In this document: positions 23,109-32,650 of the stretch, piece after piece | Numbering within the stretch: position 1 is the stretch's first letter | How the letters are laid out: every line of letters begins with the position of its first letter | Assembly (NCBI RefSeq): GCF_000194155.1 | Contig: NZ_GL877884.1 | Coordinates: forward strand, 1-64,000 | Source of the DNA: Saccharopolyspora spinosa NRRL 18395 | GTDB lineage: Bacteria; Actinomycetota; Actinomycetes; Mycobacteriales; Pseudonocardiaceae | Length of the DNA stretch: 64,000 nt | Direction of reading: 5' to 3' | Notes under the pieces: generated by a model | Seen by the model: only the letters and a program-made list of their open reading frames with translations | Database searches by the model: none | Told to the model about the DNA's origin: nothing | Made by a program: the position numbers and the translations under genes

Positions 23109-23161
23109 GAGGTGAGGGGCACCCTTGGGCGATATAGCCGCCCAAGGGTGCCCCTCACCTC
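23109..23161. terminator. Perfect 23-bp hairpin between convergent genes
   Basis: The arms 23109-23131 and 23139-23161 are perfectly complementary over 23 bp around ATATAGC. It lies between the 3' ends of the DUF397 gene and oppF. A nearly identical hairpin is at 63559-63611, and a related one at 15996-16037. It probably ends transcription in both directions and belongs to a repeated family. Confidence 0.7.
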
Positions 23162-23175
23162 GAAAGAATCGCTTG

Positions 23176-24177
23176 TCAGGAGATTACGCTGGGGCGTTCC
23201 TCGGCGAAGTGGCAGGCCGAGGGATGGTCGCCCAGGCGGACTTCCAGCTCCGGGACCTTCTTCGCGCAGATCTCCTGTGCCTTCCAGCACCGGGTGCGGA
23301 AGCGGCAGCCCGACGGCGGATTCGCCGGGCTCGGCACGTCGCCCGTCAGCCGGATGATCTCGCGCTTGCCGCGCAGCGTCGGGTCCGGCACCGGCACCGA
23401 CGACAGCAGCGCCTGCGTGTACGGGTGCTGCGGGTGCTCGTAGATCTGCTCGTCGGAGCCGATCTCCACGATCTTGCCGAGGTACATCACCGCCACCCGG
23501 TCCGACAGGTGGCGGACCACCCCGAGGTCGTGGGCGATGAACACGTACGACAGCCCGAACTCCTGCTGCAGGTCGCCGAGCAGGTTCATCACCTGCGCCT
23601 GGATCGAGACGTCCAGCGCGGACACCGGCTCGTCGCAGATGATCACTTTCGGCCGCAGCGCCAGCGCCCGCGCGATGCCGATGCGCTGCCGCTGACCGCC
23701 GGAGAACTGGTGCGGGTAGCGCTGGATGTGCTCCGGGTTGAGCCCCACCACCTCCAGCAGTTCCTGCACCTTCCGCTGGCGCTCGCCCTTCGGCGCCACC
23801 TCGGGGTGGATCTCGAAGGGCTCCCCGATGATGTCGCCCACGGTGCGCCGCGGGTTCAGCGAGGTGTACGGGTCCTGCAGCACGATCTGCAGGTCGCGGC
23901 GCAGCTTGCGCAGCTCGGCGCCGCGCATCTTGAACATGTCGCGACCCTCGAACAGGGCAGTGCCGCTGGTCGGCTTCTCCAGCCGCATCAGCACCTGCGC
24001 CAGGGTCGACTTGCCGCAGCCGGATTCGCCCACCACGCCGAGCGTTTCGCCCCGGTTGAGGTCGAACGACACGCCATCAACGGCGCGCACGTGGCCGATG
24101 GTGCGCTTGAACAGCACGCCCTGGGTGACCGGGAAATGCTTGACCAGGTCCCGCACCTGGAGGATCGGCTCAGCCAC
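23176..24177 (-). CDS. oppF: Oligopeptide ABC transporter ATP-binding protein
   Basis: The 333-residue ATPase energises peptide import. Walker A GESGCGKSTL is near residue 55, the signature FSGGQRQRIGIARAL near 155, Walker B VIICDEPVSALD near 180, and the C-terminal oligopeptide-transporter extension contains the C-rich CRFRTRCWKAQEIC. It overlaps oppD by 8 bp and uses a GTG start. It is the last gene of the oppABCDF cluster, followed by the 23-bp hairpin. Confidence 0.93.
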   Translation of the reverse strand: MAEPILQVRDLVKHFPVTQGVLFKRTIGHVRAVDGVSFDLNRGETLGVVGESGCGKSTLAQVLMRLEKPTSGTALFEGRDMFKMRGAELRKLRRDLQIVLQDPYTSLNPRRTVGDIIGEPFEIHPEVAPKGERQRKVQELLEVVGLNPEHIQRYPHQFSGGQRQRIGIARALALRPKVIICDEPVSALDVSIQAQVMNLLGDLQQEFGLSYVFIAHDLGVVRHLSDRVAVMYLGKIVEIGSDEQIYEHPQHPYTQALLSSVPVPDPTLRGKREIIRLTGDVPSPANPPSGCRFRTRCWKAQEICAKKVPELEVRLGDHPSACHFAEERPSVIS

Positions 24178-25180
24178 GGGTCATCAACTCCTCCGCGAAG
24201 TGGCAGGCGCTGGCCCGCCCCAGACCCAGCTGGTGGTAGGCCGGCACCTCCTGGCGGCAGCGTTCCCGGGCGCGCGGGCAGCGCGGGTGGAACGGGCAAC
24301 CCGGCGGCACCGCGAGCAGGTTCGGCGGCAGGCCCTTGATGGTCTCCAGCTCCTGCCCTTTGAGGTCCAGGCGCGGGATCGACCGCATCAGGCCCTCCGT
24401 GTACGGGTGGCCCGGCTGCTGGTACAGCGAGTAGGCGTCTGCGGCCTCCACGATCCGCCCCGCGTACATCACCACGATCCGGTCCGCGACCTCGGCGACC
24501 ACGCCCAGGTCGTGGGTGATCAGGATGAGCCCCATGCCGCGCTCCCGGCGCAGCTCGTCGAGCAGGTCCATGATCTGGGCCTGCACCGTGACGTCCAGCG
24601 CGGTGGTGGGCTCGTCGGCGATGAGCAGTTCCGGGTCCAGCGCCAGCGACATCGCGATCATCGCGCGCTGCCGCATGCCGCCGGAGAACTGGTGCGGGTA
24701 CTCCTTCACGCGCTGCTTGGCGTTCGGGATCTTCACCTGGTCCAGCAGCTCGACGGCCCTGGCCATAGCTGCCTTGCGGGACATGCCGCGGCGCATCCGC
24801 AGCTGCTCGGCGATCTGGAACCCGACGGTGTAGACCGGGTTCAGCGCGGACAGCGCGTCCTGGAAGATCATCGCCATCGAGTCCCCGCGCAACTCCCGGC
24901 GACGGCTGTCCGACGCCGTGAGCAGGTTCTCGCCCTGGTACCGGATCGCTCCACCGGTGATCGCACCGGGCGGGATGTCGAGGATGCCCATGATGGTCTG
25001 CGCGGTGACGCTCTTGCCGGAGCCGGATTCGCCGAGCACGGCGAGGGTTTCGCCGGCGTCGACGTGGTAGCTCACCCCGTTGAGGACCTTGGCCACGCCG
25101 TCCCGGGTGCGGAACTCCACGTGCAGGTCGTCGACCTCCAGCAGCCGCTCCGCCGGGGCTTTCTTGTCCACAGTAGACAA
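24170..25180 (-). CDS. oppD: Oligopeptide ABC transporter ATP-binding protein
   Basis: The 336-residue paralogue of OppF has Walker A GESGSGKSVTA, signature FSGGMRQRAMIAMSLA, Walker B LLIADEPTTALD, and a C-terminal Cys-containing extension (CPFHPRCPRARERC) likely to hold a cluster, as in other OppD proteins. The start is TTG 25180, preceded by GGAGGAACC. It pairs with OppF on the membrane subunits. Confidence 0.93.
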   Translation of the reverse strand: MSTVDKKAPAERLLEVDDLHVEFRTRDGVAKVLNGVSYHVDAGETLAVLGESGSGKSVTAQTIMGILDIPPGAITGGAIRYQGENLLTASDSRRRELRGDSMAMIFQDALSALNPVYTVGFQIAEQLRMRRGMSRKAAMARAVELLDQVKIPNAKQRVKEYPHQFSGGMRQRAMIAMSLALDPELLIADEPTTALDVTVQAQIMDLLDELRRERGMGLILITHDLGVVAEVADRIVVMYAGRIVEAADAYSLYQQPGHPYTEGLMRSIPRLDLKGQELETIKGLPPNLLAVPPGCPFHPRCPRARERCRQEVPAYHQLGLGRASACHFAEELMTRG

Positions 25181-25191
25181 AGCGGTTCCTC

Positions 25192-26151
25192 CTACTTCTG
25201 CTTCGGGTCGAGCGCGTCGCGCACGGCGTCACCGAGCATCACGAACGCCAGCACCGTGATCACCAGGAACCCGGCCGGGAAGAACAGCAGGTGCGGCGCC
25301 GCCTGGATGTAGAAGCGCGACTCGGCGATCATCACGCCCCACGACACGACCGGGTCGCGCAACCCGATGCCCAGGAACGACAGCGTCGCCTCGGCACCGA
25401 TGAAGCCGCCCAGCGCGATCGTCGAGTACACCAGCACCGGTGCGAGGCAGTTCGGCAGCATGTGCCGCAGGATGATTCGCGGCGCGCTGGCACCGAGCGC
25501 CCGCGCCGCCTTCACGTAGTCCTGCTGCTTCGCCGAGATCGCCGCCGAGCGCATGATGCGCATCGAGATCGGCCAGGACAGCACCGCGATCGTCAGCACG
25601 ACCTGGGCGACGATCCGCGTCGCGCTGGGAATGGCCACCTCGGCGTTGAAGGTGGTCAGGATGACGATCGCACCCAGCACGAACGGCAGGCCCAGGAAAA
25701 TCTCCGAAAACCGGGACAGTAGGTTGTCCACCCAACCGCCGAAGAAGCCAGCGATGATGCCGACGGCACCGCCGAACAAAACGGTCAGCAGCGTCGACAG
25801 CACGCCCACCGCGATTGATGCTCGGGTGCCGTAGATCGCGCGGGCGAAGATGTCCCGTCCGAGGTTGTCGTAGCCGAACCAGGCCTCGGCGGACGGCGGC
25901 TGCCTGGACTTGGCGAGGTTCGTCCACGACGGGTCTACCGAAGTGAACACGCCCGGGAACGCCGCGATGAACAGCAGAACCAGGATGATCAGCGAGGCCG
26001 CGATGAACAGCGGGCGGCGCCGCAGGTCCAGCCACGCGTCGCCCCAAAGGCCACGGGGCTTCTGGGACTTGCCCCCCGTGGTCGGGGGGGCCGGCTCCTC
26101 CGGTCCCACGGCCGGGCCGGTGACCAGGCTGGCAGCACTTTGGTCAGTCAT
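25192..26151 (-). CDS. oppC: Oligopeptide ABC transporter permease
   Basis: The 319-residue inner-membrane subunit has a long cytoplasmic N-terminus, a first helix (FIAASLIILVLLFIAAFPGVF) and the EAA-type loop RALGASAPRIILRHMLPN that docks the ATPases. The order after oppB, with an 8-bp overlap, is standard. Confidence 0.93.
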   Translation of the reverse strand: MTDQSAASLVTGPAVGPEEPAPPTTGGKSQKPRGLWGDAWLDLRRRPLFIAASLIILVLLFIAAFPGVFTSVDPSWTNLAKSRQPPSAEAWFGYDNLGRDIFARAIYGTRASIAVGVLSTLLTVLFGGAVGIIAGFFGGWVDNLLSRFSEIFLGLPFVLGAIVILTTFNAEVAIPSATRIVAQVVLTIAVLSWPISMRIMRSAAISAKQQDYVKAARALGASAPRIILRHMLPNCLAPVLVYSTIALGGFIGAEATLSFLGIGLRDPVVSWGVMIAESRFYIQAAPHLLFFPAGFLVITVLAFVMLGDAVRDALDPKQK

Positions 26152-27070
26152 ATCGGATCCTCGGGTCGAGAACCGCGTAGAGGATGTCCACGAGCAGGTT
26201 CATCAGCAGGTAAACCAGCACCAGCAGGGTGACGATCCCGGTCACCGTGGCGCCTTCCTTGGTCAGGATCGACTTGAAGACCAGGCCGCCGATGCCGCGG
26301 ATGTTGAACACGCCCTCGGTCACGATCGCGCCACCCATCAGCGTGCCGAGGTCGGTGCCCAGGAAGGTGATCACCGGGATCAACGAGTTCCGCAGCAGGT
26401 GCACGCCGACCACGCGCTTGGGTTCCAGACCCTTGGCGACCGCGGTCCGGACGAAGTCCGCGTGGCGGTTCTCCATCATGGCGGTCCTGGTCAGCCGCGC
26501 CACGTAGGCCATCGACAGCGAGCCGAGCACGAAGCCGGGCACGATCAGCTCCCCGATCGACGGGTTCGCGCTGACCGTTGGCTTGATGATGCCGAGTTCG
26601 CTGCCCAGGGTGATCTGCAGGACGAAACCGGTGACGAACACCGGCAGCGAGATCAGGAACAGGGTGGACACCAGGACCAGGTTGTCCAGGAATCCGCGGC
26701 CGCGCAGGCCAGTCAGGATGCCGGCCGCCAGGCCGATGATGCCCTCGATGACCAGCGCGACGAGGGCGAGCTTGATGGTGGTCGGGTAGGCGTTCTGGAT
26801 CAGCGTGCTGATCTGGACGCCCGCGTAGGTCTCCCCGAAATCACCCGTTAGGAGCTTCCCTAGGTACTTGAAGTATTGAACGATCAACGGATCGTCCAGG
26901 TTGTACTTCTCGTGCATCTCGGCGATGTAGGCGGGCGGACAGCCGCGGTCGCCGCATTTTCCCGCGAACGGGTCACCCGGGATCGCCCAGACGAGCAAGT
27001 AGATGATCAGAGTTGTCCCGATGAAGACCGGGATCAGTTGCAGCAGCCGCCGCAACAAGTAGCGACCCAT
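26144..27070 (-). CDS. oppB: Oligopeptide ABC transporter permease
   Basis: The 308-residue membrane subunit begins MGRYLLRRLLQLIPVFIG, the usual OppB start, and has an EAA-type loop with AKGLEPKRVVGVHLLRN and six hydrophobic segments. GAGG precedes its ATG. It is separated from oppA by a hairpin that may lower its expression relative to the binding protein. Confidence 0.93.
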   Translation of the reverse strand: MGRYLLRRLLQLIPVFIGTTLIIYLLVWAIPGDPFAGKCGDRGCPPAYIAEMHEKYNLDDPLIVQYFKYLGKLLTGDFGETYAGVQISTLIQNAYPTTIKLALVALVIEGIIGLAAGILTGLRGRGFLDNLVLVSTLFLISLPVFVTGFVLQITLGSELGIIKPTVSANPSIGELIVPGFVLGSLSMAYVARLTRTAMMENRHADFVRTAVAKGLEPKRVVGVHLLRNSLIPVITFLGTDLGTLMGGAIVTEGVFNIRGIGGLVFKSILTKEGATVTGIVTLLVLVYLLMNLLVDILYAVLDPRIRYD

Positions 27071-27099
27071 TCGGGCCTCCTAATCACAGCCAATGCAGG

Positions 27100-27131
27100 G
27101 CCCGGCCCGCCCGGATCACGGCGGGCCGGGC
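27100..27131 (-). terminator. Hairpin between oppA and oppB
   Basis: Perfect 12-bp arms (27100-27111 and 27120-27131) with an 8-nt loop lie 14 bp after the oppA stop codon and before oppB. It is likely a partial terminator or mRNA-stabilising stem giving more binding protein than permease. Confidence 0.7.
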
Positions 27132-27144
27132 TCCGGCTCGGTTC

Positions 27145-28776
27145 TTACTGCTTCAGGCGCACCGTGGTCAGGTCAAGTTCACGGTAAGCCTTGACCTCAC
27201 CTTCAGCGATCCGCTCCGAGAAGCCGTACTGCACCGGCTGCGTCCACAGCGGGATCAGCGGCAGGTCGTCGGCCAGCAGCTTCTCCGCATCGGCGTAGGC
27301 AGCGGTGGCCGCCTCGACGGTGGGAGCCGCGTTCGCCTTGTCGAGCGCCGCGTCGAACGCCGGGTTGCTGTACTTGTAGTCGTTCGACGACGCGTTCGTG
27401 CGGTACAGCTGGGTCAGGAAGGTCTCGATGTTCGGATAGTCGGCCTTCCAACCGGTCCGGAACAGGCCGCTGAACTTGTATCCGTTGGCCTTCTGCCGGA
27501 ACTCGCCGAACGTCGGGGTCGGGACGAACTGCGTCTCGATGCCGAGGTTCTGCTTGATGCTCGCGGCCACCGCCTGCACCCACTCGTTGTGGCCGCCGTC
27601 GCCGTTGGTCTCGACGGTCAGCACGCCCTGGAAGCCACCCGCCTGCTGCAGGTACTGCTTGGCCTTCTCCGGGTTGAACTCGCAGGCCTCGCCGCACTGG
27701 TTCGGGCGGTAGCCGTCGACCGCCGCGGTGGCGAAGCCGTCCGCCGGGTCACGACCACCGGCGAACACCTGCTGGGTGATCGTCTTGCGGTCAACGGACA
27801 TCGAGATCGCCTTGCGCAGCAAGGGGTTCTTGAACTTCGGGTCGTATAGCGGGAAGCCCAGCGTCTGGGTCAGCAGGCCCGGCTTCTGGTGCGCGCGCTC
27901 GCCGAGGTCCTGCTTCCACTTGTCACCGATCAGCGCGGAGACCGGGATCGCCCGCAGGAAGTCCAGGTTGCCCGAGGTCAGGTCCTGGTAGGCGCTGTCG
28001 AGCTGCTCGTAGACCTTGAACTTGGCGCCCTTGATCGTCGGCTTGTTGGCGCCCGCGTAGTTCTCGTACGCGGTGACGTTCAGCTCCTGATTCGGAACGC
28101 GGGACTCGAACTTGAACGGCCCGTTGCCGATCGGGTGCTCCTCGAAGGCCTTCGGGTCCTTGAAGAACGAGTCCGGCAGCGGCATGTAGGCGGAGTAGCC
28201 CAGCACGACCGGGAAGATCGTGAACGGCGCCTTCAGCTTGACGGTGAAGGTGTTGTCGTCGACGACCTTGAGGCCCGACAGCTCCTTGGCCGCCGGCGGC
28301 GGGGCCTGCTGCGGCCCGTCCTTGCCGTCCGGGTCCTCAGACTGCATCTGGTCGTAGCCGTCGATCTGCTCGAAGAAGCTGGCGCCCTGGAGGCCGTTCG
28401 GACCGTATGCGCTGTAGTTCCAGGCGTCCACGAAGTTCTTGGCCTTGACCGGGGTCCCGTCGTGGAACGTCCAGCCCGGCTTCAGCTTGATCGTGTAGTT
28501 CTGGTGGTCGGTGGACTCGATCGAGTCCGCGACCGCGTTCTCCACCTTCAGATCACTGGCCCGGTAGTCGACCAGGCCGGTGAACAGGGCGTTGACGATG
28601 AAGCCACCGTTTTCTTCGGTGGTGTTAGCCGGGACCAGAGGGTTCTCCGGCTCGCCCCAGTCGAGGGTGACGGTGCCGTCGTCTCCGGAGCCGCTACCGC
28701 CTCCACCGCAGCCGGTGGCGATCATCGCCACCGCCAGCGGGGCGGCGACCATTGCGGCCAAGCGTCCCTTTCGCAT
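27145..28776 (-). CDS. oppA: Oligopeptide-binding lipoprotein
   Basis: The 543-residue family 5 solute-binding lipoprotein has a signal peptide with lipobox (VAMIATGCGGGG) and the typical segments WTFHDGTPVKAKNFVDAW and LLRKAISMSVDRKTI. It captures peptides outside the membrane for OppBC. GGGAGG upstream supports ATG 28776. The AT-richer 28870-28980 region is the promoter area, and no regulator site was recognised there. Confidence 0.92.
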   Translation of the reverse strand: MRKGRLAAMVAAPLAVAMIATGCGGGGSGSGDDGTVTLDWGEPENPLVPANTTEENGGFIVNALFTGLVDYRASDLKVENAVADSIESTDHQNYTIKLKPGWTFHDGTPVKAKNFVDAWNYSAYGPNGLQGASFFEQIDGYDQMQSEDPDGKDGPQQAPPPAAKELSGLKVVDDNTFTVKLKAPFTIFPVVLGYSAYMPLPDSFFKDPKAFEEHPIGNGPFKFESRVPNQELNVTAYENYAGANKPTIKGAKFKVYEQLDSAYQDLTSGNLDFLRAIPVSALIGDKWKQDLGERAHQKPGLLTQTLGFPLYDPKFKNPLLRKAISMSVDRKTITQQVFAGGRDPADGFATAAVDGYRPNQCGEACEFNPEKAKQYLQQAGGFQGVLTVETNGDGGHNEWVQAVAASIKQNLGIETQFVPTPTFGEFRQKANGYKFSGLFRTGWKADYPNIETFLTQLYRTNASSNDYKYSNPAFDAALDKANAAPTVEAATAAYADAEKLLADDLPLIPLWTQPVQYGFSERIAEGEVKAYRELDLTTVRLKQ

Positions 28777-28981
28777 GTAGGTCCTCCCGCTTCCACGCGT
28801 GCCCCAGGTGTTGATTTCCGGGGTCATCACGCGCGGCGGATCATTCACCGCCGCGTCAGACGAGCGTAAACATAAGTGAGAACCATTTCACAGCAATGCC
28901 CCGTCACAAAGCCGTCACCTTCTAAATCGTTCCAGTCAACTTTCACCCAAAAGATGGAATTTAGTGTCCAGATCCTGAGAA

Positions 28982-29935
28982 CTAGCTGATAGACAGGGCT
29001 ATACCGTCCAGGATGTCGTGCTCGCTGACAGTCATGGCGGAAATGCCCGCGCGCTCCGCCAATTCGTCTGCCAACACCTTCACGACCAGCGCACCGCCGC
29101 CGATCACGTCCACTCGACCTGGGTGCATGGCGCCGATCGCGGCGCGTTCTTCATGCGTCATCCGAAGAAGATCGTCGGTGATCTGTTCGACTCGAATCTG
29201 GGAAACATGGGAAAGATGAATTGCCGCCGGATCGTATTCGGGCAGTCGCTGTGCGATCGCGGACAAGGTGGTCACCGTGCCGGCCACCCCGACCCAGGTG
29301 CGCGCGCCCGAACAGTCCACCGCCGCGAACGCGTCGTCGAGGGTCTGCCGGGCCACCTTCTCGGCCTCCCGGACCTCCTCATCGGTGGGCGGGTCACTGC
29401 GCAGGCAGCGCTCGGTCAGCCGCACGCAACCGACGTCGGCGGAGTACGCGGCGGTGATGTCGGCGCGCACGCCGTCCCAGGTACCCACGACTAGCTCGGT
29501 GGACCCGCCACCGATGTCGGTGACGACGAACGGCCCGTCCTCCGGGTCGAGGTCGCCGACCGCGCCGGTGAACGACAGCCGCGCCTCCTCGTCGCCGGTG
29601 ATCACCTCGGCGTCGACCCCCAATGTTTCCCGCACCATCGCGAAGAAATCCTCGCGGTTGGACGCGTCCCGGGTGGCCGAGGTGGCCACCATGCGGACCC
29701 GCTCGACCCCCTTGCGAACGGCGATCGCGGCATACTCCGCCAGCGCCGCCTGGGTGCGCTCCAGCGCCTCGTCGGCAAGCCGCCCGGTGGCGTCCACGCC
29801 CTGCCCGAGCCGGACGATCCGCATCCCGCGGTAGACGTCGCGCAGATCGCGCCGACCGTCGTCATGCGCGGTCACGTCGGCCACCAGCAGGCGGATCGAA
29901 TTCGTCCCGCAGTCGATCGCCGCGACCCGTGACAT
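28982..29935 (-). CDS. ppx: Ppx/GppA-type exopolyphosphatase
   Basis: The 317-residue protein of the actin-like ASKHA fold has DCGTNSIRLLVAD at the N-terminus, MVATSATRDASN near 80 and the phosphate motif DIGGGSTELVVG near 145. It is short (no HD domain), like mycobacterial Ppx enzymes that release phosphate from polyphosphate and influence (p)ppGpp balance. Its place next to the DUF501/ftsB/eno block matches Rv1026 of M. tuberculosis. Confidence 0.88.
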   Translation of the reverse strand: MSRVAAIDCGTNSIRLLVADVTAHDDGRRDLRDVYRGMRIVRLGQGVDATGRLADEALERTQAALAEYAAIAVRKGVERVRMVATSATRDASNREDFFAMVRETLGVDAEVITGDEEARLSFTGAVGDLDPEDGPFVVTDIGGGSTELVVGTWDGVRADITAAYSADVGCVRLTERCLRSDPPTDEEVREAEKVARQTLDDAFAAVDCSGARTWVGVAGTVTTLSAIAQRLPEYDPAAIHLSHVSQIRVEQITDDLLRMTHEERAAIGAMHPGRVDVIGGGALVVKVLADELAERAGISAMTVSEHDILDGIALSIS

Positions 29936-30815
29936 CAGCGTCCTCCTCGTTCATCGGATAGCGCCCATTGCGCACCCACCCCAAACTACCGCCTCCCCCG
30001 ACGTGCCAGGACGAAAAACCCGCCAGACATCCGCAACCACGGCCCAGGGGGAATCAAAGGACGCTTGGCCGCCGAGTGGCCACGCGTCCAGGAAGATCCG
30101 CCCGGGATCCAGCCCGGGATCCAGCCCGGGATGATTGTGGGCGACTGCCGTTTCGACTCCTCCTCCACAATATGCAGGCTCGCATCCAGCATCACTGGCG
30201 TAACATGCTGGTTGAGATAAATGGGATGAGCGCCACCCATCGGAATACGCCGAATTAGCGGAGTGGCCGAAACACTTCGCCCCGGCGGAATGCCGCCAGA
30301 ATTAAGGAACTGCCTCCCCGGACTGCCGTCTCCGGGATGAATAACCGAGCCTCCCAGAGTGCCACCTCGTGGGCCTTTGAACCTGGCGTCCACTTGACGA
30401 ACGAACACGCCACCTGCGTTAACGCCGCCCGGGTGCACGATCAACTCGGCATCGACCCACTCCGGCCGACACCATCAGGCATCGTTCACGGGTTCAGCCC
30501 GAGAGCGATCATGGCATTTGCTGGGACTGGCCGAGGCTGATTGGCCGGCGGGTTCAGGTACGCGAGCGCGACCGACTGCGACGTCAGAACAGCAACGACC
30601 ACGAGAGGGAAAGCCAAAACACAGCGCAATGATTTGCGCGCAATATTGCGCATCCAAGCCCCCGGGTTTAATAATTCACATTCAGCACGAGCGCACGGTA
30701 TCGCCAAATCTCATCCCACGCCAAGGCGCCCCCACCCATTATCTAGAATGTGTCATCGAGTCTTCTTGAACTCAACAAAAAGGAACCAGGCGCTCTCGCT
30801 GGCACAATACTGAGA
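29936..30815. other. Poorly coding region after ppx
   Basis: This 880-bp region is AT-richer towards 30600-30800. It holds a short possible secreted peptide gene (30486-30653) and a 12-bp tandem repeat, CCCGGGATCCAG, in 2.8 copies at 30101-30134. A minus frame of about 150 codons (29986-30444) starts only with TTG, contains the repeat as a Gly-Trp-Ile-Pro tract and lacks a ribosome binding site. I consider it doubtful. Confidence 0.4.
30486..30653 (-). CDS. Possible small secreted peptide
   Basis: The 55-codon frame encodes a convincing signal peptide (MRNIARKSLRCVLAFPLVVV, ending around SVALA) and then only about 24 residues rich in Pro and Asn. Only a weak G-rich ribosome binding site precedes ATG 30653. 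It could be a real exported peptide or the 5' end of a decayed secreted-protein gene, since downstream frames look degenerate. Confidence 0.35.
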   Translation of the reverse strand: MRNIARKSLRCVLAFPLVVVAVLTSQSVALAYLNPPANQPRPVPANAMIALGLNP

Positions 30816-32441
30816 TTACGAAGGTGGTGTCCAAACGTTCGGTACCGCACAAGGCTCAAGCGATCCTGGGGTGCCGGACTCGACGAAGACGGTCTGGCCG
30901 GGCACCACGGTGTGCGGGTCGCTCGCCCCCGGGTCGAGGGTCGTGGCTGGCGACTGCTCCGAGGTGGCGAACTCGCCGCTGTTGAGCACCGGCGGGTTGC
31001 AGGCCTTCGACGGCTCGCCCGGCGTCGAGCTCGGCGGGGTCGTTGATTCCGGTGCTGGCGCGGCGCTTCCGGGCGGCGGTGCGGATACGCCCGGCGCGGA
31101 AATCGGCGGCGCCAGATTCTCCGGCGGAGTCCCGGGAGGCGGCGTAGTACCTGGTGGTGTGCCCGGCGGGGTCGGGTGCGGCGGCGTGCCAGGTTCAGTC
31201 GTGGGCGGTGCCACCCCAGGCGACGCACCGGGCGGCGTGGCGCTCGGCGGCGTGCCAGGTTGAGTCGTGGGCGGTGCCGCCCCAGGCGACGCACCGGGCG
31301 GTATGGCGCTCGGCGGTGTACCGGGCGGGGTGGTCGTTCCCGGTGGGGTGAGGTCCGGCGGCGACGGTTCCGGGATCTCCAGCGGCGGGACTCCGATCGT
31401 CGGCGACTGCTCCGCTGGGCGTGGCGTCGCATCGGGCGGCGGGCCGGTCGGTGCGGGCGTGGCCGGGGTGGGCTGCGGCGCAGGCGCTCCGGTCGGCGTT
31501 GGAGGCGCGGGCGGAACCATTGCCAGCACCTGCGGGCCGTCGGGCAGGCGCTCGCCTTCGAGCACGTCGCCGACCTCCGGCGCCAGCTCGGAAGGCGTCG
31601 GCGTGACGCCCTTCGCGTACGCGGCCGCCCAGATCAGCACCGTCCGAACGTAGCTGTCGGAGTGGTTGTAGCGGAATACCGCCGCCGCGAGGTTCTGCGG
31701 GCTGCGCAAGTCGCCGCCGCTGCACAGGTACCGCGCAGCCGCGAGGCTGGCGTCGTGGATGTTGTGCGGGCTCGCGACCCCATCGTCATTGCCGTCGACG
31801 GCGAACTTCTGCCAGGTCGACGGGATGAACTGCATGGGCCCGACCGCCCTGTCCCACACCGGGTCGCCGTCGTAGCGGCCCGCGTCGGTGTCCGGGATCG
31901 CCGCGATGCCCGGGTCGCCGGACAGCCGCGGGCCAAGGATCGCCCGCACCGTCGTGCCGAGCACGTCGACGTTGCCGGAACGGGCGTGGCCGGACTCGAT
32001 CCGGCCGATCGAGGCCAGCACCGACCAGTGCAAACCGCAGCCCTGCCCACCTCGATCCACCTGGTTCGCGGCCCGGACGTAGGCGTCCAGCACCTCTCCC
32101 GGGATGCCCAGCGACCCGGTCGGCAGTTCCACCTGCGGCCCCGCGCCGGTAGCGAGTTGCTGCGGATCGGCCGCCCGCGCCAGCACCTCGAGGCTGAGCA
32201 GCGGTACCTGCGGGAGGTTCCCGCTCACGCCTAGTTCGCCCGGATCGGGCTCCTCGCTGACCGGCTGCGATGGATCGGTCAGGAACGAACTCGACGCCGC
32301 CAGCGTCGTCGGCAGCAGCAGCACCGGAGCCATCGCGGTCACGGCGACCCACTTGCGCGCCCTCCGCCGAGCCGCCGCCGCGCCGAGCCGCGGAGTCGAT
32401 TTCCACTCGTGCTTGCCGCAGCGCTTGTTGCGAGCCGTCAC
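30816..32441 (-). CDS. Secreted lytic transglycosylase with a Pro-rich tail
   Basis: The protein of about 540 residues has an N-terminal basic segment and hydrophobic signal/anchor (WVAVTAMAPVLLLPTTLAA), then an SLT/MltB-like domain. The catalytic Glu is in LASIGRIESGHA, followed by DRAVGPMQFIPSTWQKF and a calcium-loop-like DGNDDGVASPHN; the next conserved stretch is AARYLCSGG. The C-terminal 200 residues are Pro/Thr-rich with near-exact repeats of PPGASPG and PPTT-PGTPPS units, probably spanning or binding the cell wall. It cleaves peptidoglycan glycan strands. The start is uncertain (GTG 32441, or ATG 32466). Confidence 0.83.
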   Translation of the reverse strand: MTARNKRCGKHEWKSTPRLGAAAARRRARKWVAVTAMAPVLLLPTTLAASSSFLTDPSQPVSEEPDPGELGVSGNLPQVPLLSLEVLARAADPQQLATGAGPQVELPTGSLGIPGEVLDAYVRAANQVDRGGQGCGLHWSVLASIGRIESGHARSGNVDVLGTTVRAILGPRLSGDPGIAAIPDTDAGRYDGDPVWDRAVGPMQFIPSTWQKFAVDGNDDGVASPHNIHDASLAAARYLCSGGDLRSPQNLAAAVFRYNHSDSYVRTVLIWAAAYAKGVTPTPSELAPEVGDVLEGERLPDGPQVLAMVPPAPPTPTGAPAPQPTPATPAPTGPPPDATPRPAEQSPTIGVPPLEIPEPSPPDLTPPGTTTPPGTPPSAIPPGASPGAAPPTTQPGTPPSATPPGASPGVAPPTTEPGTPPHPTPPGTPPGTTPPPGTPPENLAPPISAPGVSAPPPGSAAPAPESTTPPSSTPGEPSKACNPPVLNSGEFATSEQSPATTLDPGASDPHTVVPGQTVFVESGTPGSLEPCAVPNVWTPPS

Positions 32442-32650
32442 TAGCTTCCATCCCCAGACGAACATCACCGGAAAAAAACCGAGATGGCTCCTTGGATACA
32501 CCACCGGTTCGAGGAACGCCGGATGGCGAGCGGGCACGTCACCCGTCCGACTGGTGATCGAATGGGCCGGGCCGGTCCGGTTGCTCCGAACAGGCGGCGC
32601 AATCACCGGAATCCCAGCTATTCGGGTGGGTTCGCGCCTACCCTCCGAAC

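Noticed and set aside
29986-30444. Minus-strand frame of about 150 codons with Gly/Pro-rich content
   Set aside because: It has only a TTG start without a ribosome binding site and includes a translated 12-bp tandem repeat. It is listed as doubtful within the intergenic entry.
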